Assembly: GCF_022513565.1 (NCBI RefSeq)
Contig: NZ_JAKWBE010000001.1
Span: forward strand, 496,001 to 560,000
Length of the DNA: 64,000 nt
Origin: Streptomyces gilvus
GTDB taxonomy: Bacteria; Actinomycetota; Actinomycetes; Streptomycetales; Streptomycetaceae
Direction: 5' to 3'
The notes under the pieces are model-generated. The model was not told where the DNA came from, made no database searches, and saw only the letters and a program-made list of their open reading frames with translations. How positions within the stretch are numbered: the first letter of the stretch is position 1; each line of letters starts with the position of its first letter. This document shows, one piece after another, positions 17,913-26,780 of this stretch. The translations under genes and the position numbers were made by a program.

Positions 17913-18563
17913 ATGCAGATCGCCATCGTCCTCTACGACCGCTTCACCGCCCTCGACGCCGTCGGCCCCTACGAGACCCTCGGCCGGCTCCCCGACGCCG
18001 AACTGCTCTTCGTCGCCGAGCGGTCCGGCCCCGTACGCACCGACAACGGCACGCTCGCGCTGACCGCCGACCGGACCTTCGCCGACGTGCCGGCCCCCGA
18101 CGTCGTGGTCGTCCCGGGCGGGCCCGGGCAGACCCCGCAGATGGAGAACGCGGCCCTGCTCCAGTGGATCCGCGCCGCCGACGCCACCAGCACCTGGACC
18201 ACGTCCGTGTGCACCGGCTCCCTGCTGCTCGCCGCCGCGGGCCTCCTGCGGGGGCGCCGCGCCACCTCGCACTGGCTCGCCCTGGACGAGCTGAAGAGGC
18301 TCGGCGCCGAGCCGGCGGGGGAGCGGGTGGTGACCGACGGCAAGTACGTCACCGCGGCCGGGGTCTCCTCCGGCATCGACATGGGCCTCGCCCTGTTGGG
18401 CCGCATCGCCGGTGACTTCGTCGCGCAGGCCGTGCAGCTCGGGATCGAGTACGACCCGCAGCCGCCCTACGACGCCGGGTCCCCGCACAAGGCGCCCGCG
18501 GACGTCGTCGAACTCATGCGCTCCCGCAGCCGGTTCATCCTCGGCCAGGAGCCGACCACGTGA
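17913..18563 (+). CDS. DJ-1/PfpI family protein
   Basis: This 216-residue protein consists of a single DJ-1/PfpI domain. It begins MQIAIVLYDRFTALDAVGPY, and the Cys nucleophile lies in TSVCTGSLLLAAAGLLRG, with AAGVSSGIDMGLALLGRI towards the end. These features match the isonitrile-hydratase/amidase-like branch more than the chaperone DJ-1 (inference). The ATG follows the glxA stop by ten bases and has GAAAGG at the right distance. The last 29 bases overlap the 3' end of the convergent enoyl-CoA hydratase gene. The activity is not proven by sequence. Confidence 0.88.
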   Translation: MQIAIVLYDRFTALDAVGPYETLGRLPDAELLFVAERSGPVRTDNGTLALTADRTFADVPAPDVVVVPGGPGQTPQMENAALLQWIRAADATSTWTTSVCTGSLLLAAAGLLRGRRATSHWLALDELKRLGAEPAGERVVTDGKYVTAAGVSSGIDMGLALLGRIAGDFVAQAVQLGIEYDPQPPYDAGSPHKAPADVVELMRSRSRFILGQEPTT

Positions 18564-19290
18564 AGCGCGGCTGACGGCGTTCCAGGAACGCGGCGACCCC
18601 CTCCTCGGTGTCCCCACCGGCGCGTGCCTGCTCGCTCCAGTGCGCGTCCCGGTCGGTCCGCCCGCCGACGAACTCCTTCGCCGCGGCCTGCGTCAGCTGC
18701 GAGCGGGAGACCAGGATCCGGGTGAACTCCGCGACCCGCTTGGCGAGTTCGCCCTCGGGCAGCACCTCGTCCACGAAGCCGGTGCGCAGCGCCCGCCCGG
18801 TCTCGATCAACTCCCCGGAGAACAGCAGGTACTTGGCGGTCGCTGGTCCCACCAGCGACACCAGCCGCCGGGTGGAGGACGCCGGATACACGATCCCGAG
18901 CTTCGCCGGCGTCACCCCGAACAGCGCGCCCTCCATGGCGAAGCGCAGATCGCAGGCGCCCGCCAGCTGCGCCCCGCCGCCCACGCAGTGTCCGCGGATC
19001 GCGGCCAGCGTCGGCTTGGGAAACTCCGCCAGGGCCTCCTCCGCCCACACCGCGAGCCGCTGCGCCTCCTCCGGCGATCCCCGCAGCGTGGAGATGTCGG
19101 CCCCGGCGCAGAACGTCCCGCCCTCTCCCGTCAGCACCAGCGCGCGCACCTCCGGATCGGCGGCGAGGGTGTCGAGCAGCGGCGGCAGGGCCGCCCACAT
19201 CGCGGCCGTCATGGCGTTGCGCTTGGCCGGGTGGTGGATGACGACCGTGGCGACCGAGTCGGCGACGGTGTGCAGCAGCTGGGGCTCCAT
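18535..19290 (-). CDS. Enoyl-CoA hydratase/isomerase family protein
   Basis: This 251-residue single-domain crotonase has the first oxyanion-hole segment at GTFCAGADISTLRG (about 60-75). The second is IRGHCVGGGAQLAGACDLRF (about 99-118), followed by TPAKLGIVYP. Glu at the usual first catalytic position is not obvious in GHCVGGGAQL, where Gln or Ala stands, while YP at LGIVYPASST is retained. The precise reaction (hydratase, isomerase or other) therefore stays open. The C-terminal trimerisation helix region is present. It is transcribed alone and shares a 222-base divergent region with the ATPase gene at 19513. Confidence 0.88.
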   Translation of the reverse strand: MEPQLLHTVADSVATVVIHHPAKRNAMTAAMWAALPPLLDTLAADPEVRALVLTGEGGTFCAGADISTLRGSPEEAQRLAVWAEEALAEFPKPTLAAIRGHCVGGGAQLAGACDLRFAMEGALFGVTPAKLGIVYPASSTRRLVSLVGPATAKYLLFSGELIETGRALRTGFVDEVLPEGELAKRVAEFTRILVSRSQLTQAAAKEFVGGRTDRDAHWSEQARAGGDTEEGVAAFLERRQPRFTWSAPGRG

Positions 19291-19512
19291 GGCCGGATGC
19301 TAACCGCCACGTCGTGTGCGTGATCAAGAAGGGATCGGCGAGAGTTACGACACCCGGGGCGACAAGAGCGGTCCAAGAGCCGACCGGATCGTGCGCGGAC
19401 GGTCGCGAACGCTCGATAGTCGCTGACTTCTGTTCAGTCCCCGGGAACGATGCGCTTGGTTACCAACACTCGACGTGTGGTGACAATCGAGCGCGAGGGT
19501 GGCGACCGGACG

Positions 19513-20007
19513 ATGGAGAACCACGGGGGCGGGTCAGGTCCGAAGCCGCCGGATCCGTTGCCCCACGAGCCGGATCCGCTGCCCTACGAGGGCGTCTGGC
19601 GGTTCACCGCCCCTGCCGTGGACGCCTCGGTCCCGCAGGCCCGGCACGCCGTGCGGGACCTCCTGCACCGCCAGGGCGTACCGGTCTGCGACGACCTGAC
19701 GCACGGTCTGCTGCTGATCGTGTCGGAGCTGGTCACGAACGCAGTCAAACACGCGGCGCTGCTGTCGCCGATGCTCGCAGTGGAGGTCGCCGTCGGCGCC
19801 GAGTGGGTGCGGGTGTCCGTGGAGGACAACCACCCCTACCGTCCGACCGCCCTGGAGGCGGACCACGGGCGGACCGGTGGCCGGGGTCTGCTGCTGGTCC
19901 GCGAGATCGCCCGGGAGGCGGGCGGGGTGTGCGACGTCGAGCACACGGCGGGCGGCGGCAAGGTGATCTGGGCCGCCCTGCCGCTCAAGCCCGTACAGGT
20001 GCTCTGA
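19513..20007 (+). CDS. RsbW/SpoIIAB-like ATP-binding (anti-sigma type) protein
   Basis: This 164-residue protein has a GHKL-type ATPase fold. The N-box reads LIVSELVTNAVKHAALLS, the G1 box VSVEDNHPYRP, and the G2 box GGRGLLLVREIAREAG. The first 25 residues are Pro-rich (PKPPDPLPHEPDPLP) and probably disordered. Streptomyces genomes carry dozens of such orphan ATPases that regulate sigma factors or anti-anti-sigma proteins; no partner is encoded next door. ATG 19513 follows a GAGGGTGG site at ten bases. An upstream ATG at 19450 with no clear ribosome site would add 21 residues. Confidence 0.83.
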   Translation: MENHGGGSGPKPPDPLPHEPDPLPYEGVWRFTAPAVDASVPQARHAVRDLLHRQGVPVCDDLTHGLLLIVSELVTNAVKHAALLSPMLAVEVAVGAEWVRVSVEDNHPYRPTALEADHGRTGGRGLLLVREIAREAGGVCDVEHTAGGGKVIWAALPLKPVQVL

Positions 20008-20013
20008 CGGGGG

Positions 20014-20607
20014 TCACCAGCCGGCCGACGGGCCCGTCAGCTCCCTGATCGCGGGGCGGGCCGCGTCGAGCACGGTCATGAACCAGGACGAGAAGGTGTC
20101 CTTGGCGTGCCGTTCGGCCAGCTCGGCGGAGGTCACGAAGGCGGTCTCGCCGACCTCCGCCGGGTCGGGCCGCAGCGGGGACTGCACCATCCCGACGAAC
20201 AGGTGGTTGTACTCCTGCTCGACCAGCCCCGAGGCCGGGTCCGGGTGGTTGTAGCGGACCGTGCCCGCCTCGGCGAGCAGCGACGGGGAGACCCCCAGCT
20301 CCTCGAACGTCCGCCGGGCCGCCGCCGCGAAGGGCGCCTCTCCGGGGTAGGGGTGGCCGCAGCAGGTGTTGGACCACACACCGGGGGAGTGGTACTTGCC
20401 GAGCGCCCGCCGCTGCAGCAGCAGCCGGCCGTGCTCGTCGAAGAGGAAGACGGAGAAGGCGCGGTGCAGCCGGCCCGGCGGCTGGTGGGCGGCGAGCTTC
20501 TCCGCGGTGCCGATCGTGACGCCGTCGTCGTCGACCAGTTCCAGCAAAATCGCGTCTGCGGTGCCGTTCGACGGACTGTGCGTCGCGGTGGCAGGTGTGA
20601 TCGGCAT
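20014..20607 (-). CDS. idi: Isopentenyl-diphosphate delta-isomerase, type I
   Basis: This 197-residue Nudix-fold isomerase interconverts IPP and DMAPP. Conserved features are FSVFLFDEHGRLLLQRR, the catalytic Cys in WSNTCCGHPYPGE, the Nudix-like RRTFEELGV, and the second active-site Glu in EQEYNHLFVG. ATG 20607 has GAAGGA five bases upstream; the in-frame ATG at 20613 lies inside that site. The gene is six bases from the convergent ATPase gene. It is monocistronic or downstream of the cation transporter. It is functionally linked to the isoprenoid supply genes dxs and ispG about 18 kb further on, since hopanoids need both IPP and DMAPP. Confidence 0.94.
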   Translation of the reverse strand: MPITPATATHSPSNGTADAILLELVDDDGVTIGTAEKLAAHQPPGRLHRAFSVFLFDEHGRLLLQRRALGKYHSPGVWSNTCCGHPYPGEAPFAAAARRTFEELGVSPSLLAEAGTVRYNHPDPASGLVEQEYNHLFVGMVQSPLRPDPAEVGETAFVTSAELAERHAKDTFSSWFMTVLDAARPAIRELTGPSAGW

Positions 20608-20852
20608 ACCCATCCTTCGCATCGGTCTTCGCGCCCCAAGTGTGCCGCACGAATCCGGCACTCCCGGCACTTCCCGGCATGCCCGCATGTCCCGCGGCCA
20701 CGGCCGTCACCGGGCGACGCCGGACGAGGGGCCCGGTAGGTGATCGTGCCCGGTGCGGTCGGCGGGGAACCGTCCGGGGTGGGGCTGTGGGGATGGAGGA
20801 CGCGCACGGGCGCCGGACGGCTGCGTTCCGCTCCGGGGGCGCACCACCGGGC

Positions 20853-21788
20853 TCAGTGGCACAGCCCCGCCTCGTGTTCCGCGTGGCCGCCCGGTTCCAG
20901 CTGGAAGGTGCAGTGCTCCACGTCGAAGTGGTCGCCGAGGCACTCCCCAAGGTCGTGCAGCAGCTTCTCGTGACCGTTCGCGGTCAGCTCGCCGGAGCCC
21001 ACCACCACGTGCGCGGACAGCACCGGCAGACCGGAGGTGATCGTCCAGGCGTGCAGGTCGTGCACGTCCTCCACGCCGTCGAGGCCCAGGATGTGCGCCC
21101 GCACCCGTCCCACGTCGACGCCCTTCGGGGCCGACTCCAGCAGTACGTCCAGGGTCTCGCGCAGCAGCTTCCAGGTGCGGGGCACGATCATCAGGCCGAT
21201 CACCAGCGAGGCGACGGGGTCGGCGGCCTGCCACCCGGTGGCGAGGACCACCACCGCCGAGACGATCACCGCGAGGGAGCCGAGCGCGTCCGCCGCCACC
21301 TCCAGCACCGCCCCGCGCACGTTCAGGCTCTCGTGCCGGCCGCGCAGCAGCAGGGCCAGCGAGACGATGTTCGCGACCAGGCCCATCACGCCGAACAGGA
21401 CGGTCAGCCCGCCGTCGGTGCCGGCCGGCGTGACGAACCGCCGCACGGCCTCGTACAGCACGTACCCGCCGACCCCGAGCAGCAGCAGACAGTTGGCCAG
21501 CGCGGCCAGGATCTCGGCCCGGGCGTACCCGAAGGTGCGGTGGCCGCTCGCCGGACGGCCCGCGACATGGACGGCGAGCAGTGCCATGCCGAGGCCCAGC
21601 GCGTCGGTCGCCATGTGCGCGGCGTCCGCGACCAGCGCGAGCGAGCCGGCGAGAACACCGCCGGCGGTCTCGGCCACCATGACGGCGAGCGTGATCGACA
21701 GAGCCGTCCGCAGCCTGCCGCGATACGCGGCCGTCGCCGTACCGGGCGGCGGGGCGTGCGCGAGTCCGTGGTCGTGTCCAGCCCCCAT
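20853..21788 (-). CDS. Cation diffusion facilitator (CzcD-like metal exporter)
   Basis: This 311-residue protein has six predicted membrane helices and the CDF metal site in transmembrane helix 2: LALVADAAHMATDALGLGMA (HxxxD). A second HxxxD-like site is EVAADALGSLAVIVSAVVVL. The cytosolic ferredoxin-like C-terminal domain ends with a His-rich tail (GGHAEHEAGLCH), and the N-terminus also carries His (GAGHDHGLAHA). It exports Zn, Co, Cd or similar divalent ions in exchange for protons. The start region contains a G-tract element that may be a metal-sensor operator. It is transcribed towards idi with a 245-base gap. Confidence 0.93.
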   Translation of the reverse strand: MGAGHDHGLAHAPPPGTATAAYRGRLRTALSITLAVMVAETAGGVLAGSLALVADAAHMATDALGLGMALLAVHVAGRPASGHRTFGYARAEILAALANCLLLLGVGGYVLYEAVRRFVTPAGTDGGLTVLFGVMGLVANIVSLALLLRGRHESLNVRGAVLEVAADALGSLAVIVSAVVVLATGWQAADPVASLVIGLMIVPRTWKLLRETLDVLLESAPKGVDVGRVRAHILGLDGVEDVHDLHAWTITSGLPVLSAHVVVGSGELTANGHEKLLHDLGECLGDHFDVEHCTFQLEPGGHAEHEAGLCH

Positions 21789-21828
21789 GGCGCCGCCTTC
21801 CGTGATCCGTCCGGCACCCCGGTGAACT

Positions 21829-21845
21829 ACGGGTGGGGGGTATAC
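21829..21845. promoter_or_regulatory. G-tract element before the metal exporter gene
   Basis: The sequence TACGGGTGGGGGGTATAC, 40-57 bases upstream of the exporter start, has a G-run flanked by TA-rich ends. It resembles the general form of CsoR/RcnR operators (TAC, G-tract, GTA). This is a resemblance only. Confidence 0.3.
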
Positions 21846-21909
21846 GGCAACGCGGCACCGAACACCGTTGTCATCTGCCCTGACCTGCGCGGACGAAACG
21901 GAGGGCGGT

Positions 21910-22878
21910 TCATGCGCCGTGGTGGTGCCGCCAGCCCCGCCAGGCGGACTCCACCATGTCCCGCACCCCGAGCCGGGCCGTCCAGTCCAGCTCCTCGGCG
22001 GCCCGCGCGGCGGAGGCGACGGCGCGCGGCGCGTCCCCGGGGCGGCGGCCCTCGACCACCGGGGCGCGGTCGTCGCCGGTCACCTCGCCGATGACCGTGA
22101 TCAGCTCGCGCACGGAAACGCCCTCGCCGCGACCGATGTTGACCGTCAGATCGCCGCTCGCGCCCGCCTCCAGCCGCTGCACCGCGGCCAGATGCGCCTG
22201 GGCGAGGTCGGCGACGTGGATGTAGTCGCGGACGCAGGTGCCGTCCGGGGTCGGGTAGTCGGCGCCGAAGATCCGCGGCGCCTCGTCACGGGTGAGCCGG
22301 TCGAAGACCATCGGCACGATGTTGAAGACACCCGTGTCGGCCAGCTCGGGCGCGGCCGACCCCGCCACGTTGAAGTAGCGCAGGCACACCGTCGCGATGC
22401 CGTGCGCCCGGCCCGCCGCCCGCACCAGCCACTCGCCGGTGAGCTTCGTCTCCCCGTAGGGGTTCACCGGGGCGCACGGGGTCTCCTCCGTGATCAGCTC
22501 CACGTCCGGGTTGCCGTACACGGCCGCCGAGGAGGAGAACACGAACCGGCTGATCCCCGCCTCCGCGGTCGCCTCCAGGAGCGTCGCGAGCCCGCCGACG
22601 TTCTCCTCGTAGTAGCGGGTGGGCCGCGCCACCGACTCGGCGACCTGCTTGCGCGCGGCGAGATGGACGACGCCCGTCACGTCGTACTCGGCGAACACCC
22701 GCTTGAGCAGGGCGCGTTCGTGCGCCGACCCCTCGACGAGCGGGACGTGGGACGGCAGCCGCTCGGGGTACCCGGCCGAGAGGTCGTCGAGGGCGACCAC
22801 CGCGTCCCCTGCCTCGGCCAGCGCCCGCGCCACATGGGCCCCGATGTATCCCGCCCCGCCTGTGATCAGCCATGTCAT
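21910..22878 (-). CDS. galE: UDP-glucose 4-epimerase
   Basis: This 322-residue short-chain dehydrogenase/epimerase has the NAD-binding start MTWLITGGAGYIGAHVARAL and DNA-confirmed HLAARKQVAESV. The catalytic Ser lies in FSSSAAVYG and the YxxxK pair in NPYGETKLTGEW. The substrate loop RYFNVAGS and the terminal motif RPGDAPRAVASAARAAEEL are present. It supplies UDP-galactose for cell-wall or surface glycans. ATG 22878 begins exactly at the Rossmann strand; upstream codons have no homology. It lies head-to-head with the CDP-alcohol phosphotransferase gene across 277 bases. The sugar could be used by the glycosyltransferase of that cluster (inference). Confidence 0.93.
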   Translation of the reverse strand: MTWLITGGAGYIGAHVARALAEAGDAVVALDDLSAGYPERLPSHVPLVEGSAHERALLKRVFAEYDVTGVVHLAARKQVAESVARPTRYYEENVGGLATLLEATAEAGISRFVFSSSAAVYGNPDVELITEETPCAPVNPYGETKLTGEWLVRAAGRAHGIATVCLRYFNVAGSAAPELADTGVFNIVPMVFDRLTRDEAPRIFGADYPTPDGTCVRDYIHVADLAQAHLAAVQRLEAGASGDLTVNIGRGEGVSVRELITVIGEVTGDDRAPVVEGRRPGDAPRAVASAARAAEELDWTARLGVRDMVESAWRGWRHHHGA

Positions 22879-23155
22879 GGACGCCCACCCTATGCCGAGC
22901 CGGCGCACGGAAACCCGATGTCCCAGATGCCCGTTGTGCGAAGCGCGGTTTGTGGGCGGGACCCGCAATCGCCCATGATGATCTCGGCAAAGGCCGGTGG
23001 AGACCGCGTTGATCGACTCATGAACGGGCGGTGAACGGCGTTCTCCGGGCATCCGATAGCCTCTGCCGACATGCCGCCCGCCTGGTGCAGCCAAGGGGCG
23101 CCCCACCCGTGCACATGACCGGCGCCCCGCGTCGGCACCCAGGGAGTGAGTTCGG

Positions 23156-24982
23156 TTGTCGACCGCCATCCTCACCGGTCAGCCGGTCCCCGGATCGTCG
23201 ATCGAGGGCGATCTGCGGTCGCTCGGCTTCGACGTACGGGTCGCCGCCGACGCCGCCGACGCCGAGCGGCTCGTCACCGAGGCGCCGGACGGCCGGCGGG
23301 TGGCCCTCGTCGACGCCCGCTTCGTCGGCCACCTGCACGCCCTGCGTCTCGGCCTGACCGACCCGCGCTTCCCCCTCGCCGCCGTCCCCGGCGCCGTCAC
23401 CGCGCAGCCCGAGGGCCGGGCGACCCTCACCCGGGCGCTGGCCCGCGAGAACTTCGCGGGCGACGGCGCGGCACCGGCCCGCGAGACCTCCACGGGCGGC
23501 GGCACGGCCGTGGCCGTGGTCGTGGACAGCCTCCCCGACCGCGTCGTGACCGCCCTGGTCGACGACGGCGCCGAGGTGCACCGCCCCGAACTCGGCAGCC
23601 TGGTCGCCGCCGTCCCCGCCGACCCGCAGGACCGCAACGAGGCACGGCAGGCCGTCGCCGCCGTCGACGACGAGGCCATACGCCTGAAGTCGGCCGTGAA
23701 GTCCCGGGACGGCTTCTTCACGACCTTCTTCATCAGCCCCTACTCCCGCTACATCGCCCGCTGGTGCGCCCGCCGCGGACTGACCCCCAACCAGGTCACC
23801 ACCGCCTCCCTGCTCACCGCGCTGATCGCCGCCGGGTGCGCGGCCACCGGCACCCGGCCCGGGTTCGTCGCGGCCGGCGTCCTGCTCATCGCCTCCTTCG
23901 TACTGGACTGCACCGACGGCCAGTTGGCCCGCTACTCCCTGCAGTACTCCACGCTGGGCGCCTGGCTGGACGCCACCTTCGACCGGATCAAGGAGTACGC
24001 GTACTACGCGGGGCTCGCGCTGGGAGCGGCCCGGGGCGGCGACGACGTATGGGCGCTGGCCCTCGGCGCGATGGTCCTGCAGACCTGCCGGCACGTCGTC
24101 GACTTCTCCTTCAACGAGGCCAACCACGACGCCACCGCCAACACCAGCCCCACGGCGGCCCTTTCGGACAAGCTCGACAGCGTCGGCTGGACGGTGTGGC
24201 TACGGCGCATGATCGTGCTGCCGATCGGTGAGCGCTGGGCGATGATCGCGGTCCTCACCGCGGCCACGACTCCCCGCGTCACCTTCTACGCCCTGCTCAT
24301 CGGCTGCGCGTTCGCGGCCACCTACACGACGGCGGGCCGGGTCCTGCGGTCCCTGACCCGCAAGGCCCGGCGCACCGACCGAGCCGCGCGGGCGCTGGCG
24401 GACCTCGCGGACACCGGGCCGCTCGGCGAGCTGGTGGCACGGGTCGCCCCCCGCGTCCCGGCACCCGTCAGTGCCGTCGCCGGCGCTCTCCTCGTAGTGA
24501 TCTCCGCCGCAGTGTGGGGCGCCGCCTGGTCCACCGCCCTGGCCGCCGTCGGCTACGCCCTGCTCTCCGCCGTCGCCGTCTCCCGCCCTCTCAAAGGCGC
24601 CCTCGACTGGCTCGTTCCCCCCGTCCTCCGCGCCGCCGAGTACGGCACCGTCCTGGTGCTGGCGGCCGGATCCGGGGTGAACGGAGCGCTGCCCGCGGCT
24701 TTCGGGCTGGTGGCCGCGGTCGCCTACCATCACTACGACACGGTGTACCGCATCCGTGGCAACGCCGGAGCGCCCCCGGCCTGGCTGGTGCGCGCCGTCG
24801 GGGGGCACGAGGGACGGACGCTGCTCGTCACGGTCCTGGCCGCCGCGCTCACCGCCTCGCAGTTCAAGGCCGCGCTCACGGTCCTCGCCGTGGCCGTCGC
24901 CCTGGTGGTGCTCGTGGAGAGCATCCGCTTCTGGGTGTCCGCAGGGGCTCCCGCCGTACACGACGAAGGAGAAACCGCATGA
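23156..24982 (+). CDS. CDP-alcohol phosphotransferase with N-terminal and DUF5941-like domains
   Basis: This 608-residue fusion has three parts. Residues 1-165 form a soluble domain of unknown fold that looks distantly nucleotidyltransferase-like, starting MSTAILTGQPVPGSS. Residues about 190-400 form a CDP-alcohol phosphotransferase membrane domain. The rest is a set of hydrophobic helices resembling DUF5941. The active-site signature is complete: D251, D254, G255, A258, R259, G268, D272, D276. It should transfer a phosphoalcohol from a CDP-alcohol to an acceptor in the membrane. The TTG start has AGGGAG nine bases upstream. It heads a chain of overlapping genes: its stop overlaps the next ATG (ATGA). 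The true alcohol substrate is unknown. Confidence 0.87.
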   Translation: MSTAILTGQPVPGSSIEGDLRSLGFDVRVAADAADAERLVTEAPDGRRVALVDARFVGHLHALRLGLTDPRFPLAAVPGAVTAQPEGRATLTRALARENFAGDGAAPARETSTGGGTAVAVVVDSLPDRVVTALVDDGAEVHRPELGSLVAAVPADPQDRNEARQAVAAVDDEAIRLKSAVKSRDGFFTTFFISPYSRYIARWCARRGLTPNQVTTASLLTALIAAGCAATGTRPGFVAAGVLLIASFVLDCTDGQLARYSLQYSTLGAWLDATFDRIKEYAYYAGLALGAARGGDDVWALALGAMVLQTCRHVVDFSFNEANHDATANTSPTAALSDKLDSVGWTVWLRRMIVLPIGERWAMIAVLTAATTPRVTFYALLIGCAFAATYTTAGRVLRSLTRKARRTDRAARALADLADTGPLGELVARVAPRVPAPVSAVAGALLVVISAAVWGAAWSTALAAVGYALLSAVAVSRPLKGALDWLVPPVLRAAEYGTVLVLAAGSGVNGALPAAFGLVAAVAYHHYDTVYRIRGNAGAPPAWLVRAVGGHEGRTLLVTVLAAALTASQFKAALTVLAVAVALVVLVESIRFWVSAGAPAVHDEGETA

Positions 24983-25731
24983 TCGGCCTCGTGCTGGCGG
25001 CGGGCGCCGGGCGGCGTCTGCGCCCCTACACCGACAGCCTGCCCAAGGCGCTGGTGCCGGTGGGGCCCGCGGGCATAGAGGACTCGATCACGGTGCTCGA
25101 CCTGACCCTCGGCAACTTCGCCGAGATCGGCCTGACCGAGGCCGCGATCATCGTCGGCTACCGCAAGGAGGCCGTGTACGAGCGCAAGGCGGCCCTGGAG
25201 CAGAAGTACGGCCTCAAGCTCACCCTCATCGACAACGACAAGGCCGAGGAGTGGAACAACGCCTACTCCCTGTGGTGCGGCCGTGACGCCCTCAAGGACG
25301 GGGTGATCCTCGCCAACGGCGACACCGTCCACCCCGTCTCCGTCGAGAAGACCCTGCTCGCCGCACGTGGCGAGGGCCGGCGCATCATCCTGGCCCTGGA
25401 CACGGTGAAGAACCTCGCCGACGAGGAGATGAAGGTCGTCGTCGACCCCGACCAGGGCATGACGAGGATCACCAAACTGATGGACCCCGCCGAGGCCACC
25501 GGCGAGTACATCGGCGTCACCCTCATCGAGGGCGACGCCGCACCGGAGCTGGCCGACGCGCTGAAGACCGTCTGGGAGACCGACCCGCAGCAGTTCTACG
25601 AGCACGGGTACCAGGAGCTCGTGAACCGCGGCTTCCGGATCGACGTGGCGCCGATCGGCGACGTCAAGTGGGTCGAGATCGACAACCACGACGATCTCGC
25701 CCGCGGACGGGAGATCGCGTGCCAGTACTGA
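24979..25731 (+). CDS. Sugar/polyol-phosphate nucleotidyltransferase
   Basis: This 250-residue nucleotidyltransferase has the NTP-binding start GLVLAAGAGRRLRPYTD followed by PKALVPVG. The uridylate/cytidylate-binding EEWNNAYSLWCG and the metal-site ANGDTVHP follow. The NNAYSLW segment recalls the CTP:phosphocholine (LicC) and inositol-phosphate cytidylyltransferases. The product is therefore probably a CDP-activated alcohol used by the two neighbouring phosphotransferases (inference). The last residues KWVEIDNHDDLARG are typical of the fold. The gene overlaps both neighbours. The first 50 residues have all the key glycines, arginine and lysine, so it is probably active. Confidence 0.88.
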   Translation: MIGLVLAAGAGRRLRPYTDSLPKALVPVGPAGIEDSITVLDLTLGNFAEIGLTEAAIIVGYRKEAVYERKAALEQKYGLKLTLIDNDKAEEWNNAYSLWCGRDALKDGVILANGDTVHPVSVEKTLLAARGEGRRIILALDTVKNLADEEMKVVVDPDQGMTRITKLMDPAEATGEYIGVTLIEGDAAPELADALKTVWETDPQQFYEHGYQELVNRGFRIDVAPIGDVKWVEIDNHDDLARGREIACQY

Positions 25732-26780
25732 CCCGGCTCATCCCCTCGCCCCTCGTCGTGGACATCCGTCCGGGTGCCCTCGACGATCTGGCGTGCGTCC
25801 TCGCCGACGAGCGCATCTCGACCTCGGGCAGGCTCGCCGTCGCCGTCAGCGGCGGGTCCGGCGCCCGGCTGCGCAGCCGGCTGGAGCCGACCCTGCCCGG
25901 CGCCACCTGGTACGAGGTCGGCGGCGGCACCCTCGACGACGCGGTCCGGCTGGCGAGCGACATAAAAGCCGGTCGTTATGACGCGGTTGTCGGCCTCGGG
26001 GGCGGCAAGATCATCGACTGCGCCAAGTTCGCCGCGGCCCGTGTCGGCCTTCCCCTCGTGGCCGTACCGACGAATCTCGCCCACGACGGTCTCTGCTCGC
26101 CGGTCGCCACCCTCGACAACGACGCGGGCCGCGGCTCGTACGGCGTGCCGAACCCGATCGCGGCTGTCATCGACCTTGACGTCATCCGCGAGGCGCCGGT
26201 GCGCTTCGTGCGCGCGGGCATCGGCGACGCGATCTCCAACATCAACGCGATCGCGGACTGGGAACTGGCCAACAAGGTCAAGGGCGAGAAGATCGACGGT
26301 CTCGCCGCGGCCATGGCCCGCCAGGCCGGTGAGGCGGTCCTGCGACACCCCGGCGGTGTCGGCGACAACGACTTCCTCCAGGTACTCGCCGAGGCGCTGG
26401 TCCTCACCGGTATCGCGATGTCGATCTCCGGTGACTCACGCCCCGCCTCGGGCTCCTGTCACGAGATCAACCACGCCTTCGACCTGCTGTACCCGAAGCG
26501 CGCCGCGAGCCACGGCGAGCAGTGCGGCCTCGGCGCCGCCTTCGCGATGTTCCTGCGGGGCGCGCACGAGGAGTCGGCCGCCATGGCCGGGGTGCTGCGC
26601 CGGCACGGGCTTCCGGTGCTGCCGGAGGAGATCGGCTTCACGGTGGACGAGTTCGTCCGGGCCGTGGAGTTCGCGCCGGAGACCCGGCCCGGCCGCTACA
26701 CCATCCTCGAACACCTCGACCTGAAAACCGACCAGATCAAGGACATCTACGCCGACTATGTCAAGGCCATCGGTAGCTGA
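25719..26780 (+). CDS. Glycerol-1-phosphate-dehydrogenase-like (EgsA/AraM) enzyme
   Basis: This 353-residue protein is of the iron-containing alcohol dehydrogenase superfamily and is closest in pattern to sn-glycerol-1-phosphate dehydrogenases. It has the nucleotide-binding GLGGGKIIDCAKFAA and the conserved PTNLAHDGLCSPVA. Three metal ligands are D170 (RAGIGDAISN), H248 (GSCHEINHAF) and H265 (SHGEQCG). Archaea use this enzyme to make G1P for ether lipids; the Bacillus AraM protein makes G1P too. The GTG start lies inside the preceding gene (13-base overlap). Its position between a nucleotidyltransferase and a phosphotransferase suggests that it supplies the polyol phosphate. DHAP as substrate is inferred, not shown. 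Confidence 0.85.
   Translation: MPVLTRLIPSPLVVDIRPGALDDLACVLADERISTSGRLAVAVSGGSGARLRSRLEPTLPGATWYEVGGGTLDDAVRLASDIKAGRYDAVVGLGGGKIIDCAKFAAARVGLPLVAVPTNLAHDGLCSPVATLDNDAGRGSYGVPNPIAAVIDLDVIREAPVRFVRAGIGDAISNINAIADWELANKVKGEKIDGLAAAMARQAGEAVLRHPGGVGDNDFLQVLAEALVLTGIAMSISGDSRPASGSCHEINHAFDLLYPKRAASHGEQCGLGAAFAMFLRGAHEESAAMAGVLRRHGLPVLPEEIGFTVDEFVRAVEFAPETRPGRYTILEHLDLKTDQIKDIYADYVKAIGS

Noticed and set aside
19314-20048. Plus-strand open frame overlapping the RsbW-like gene
   Set aside because: It is in a different frame from the clear ATPase gene, with Arg/Gly-rich shadow composition.
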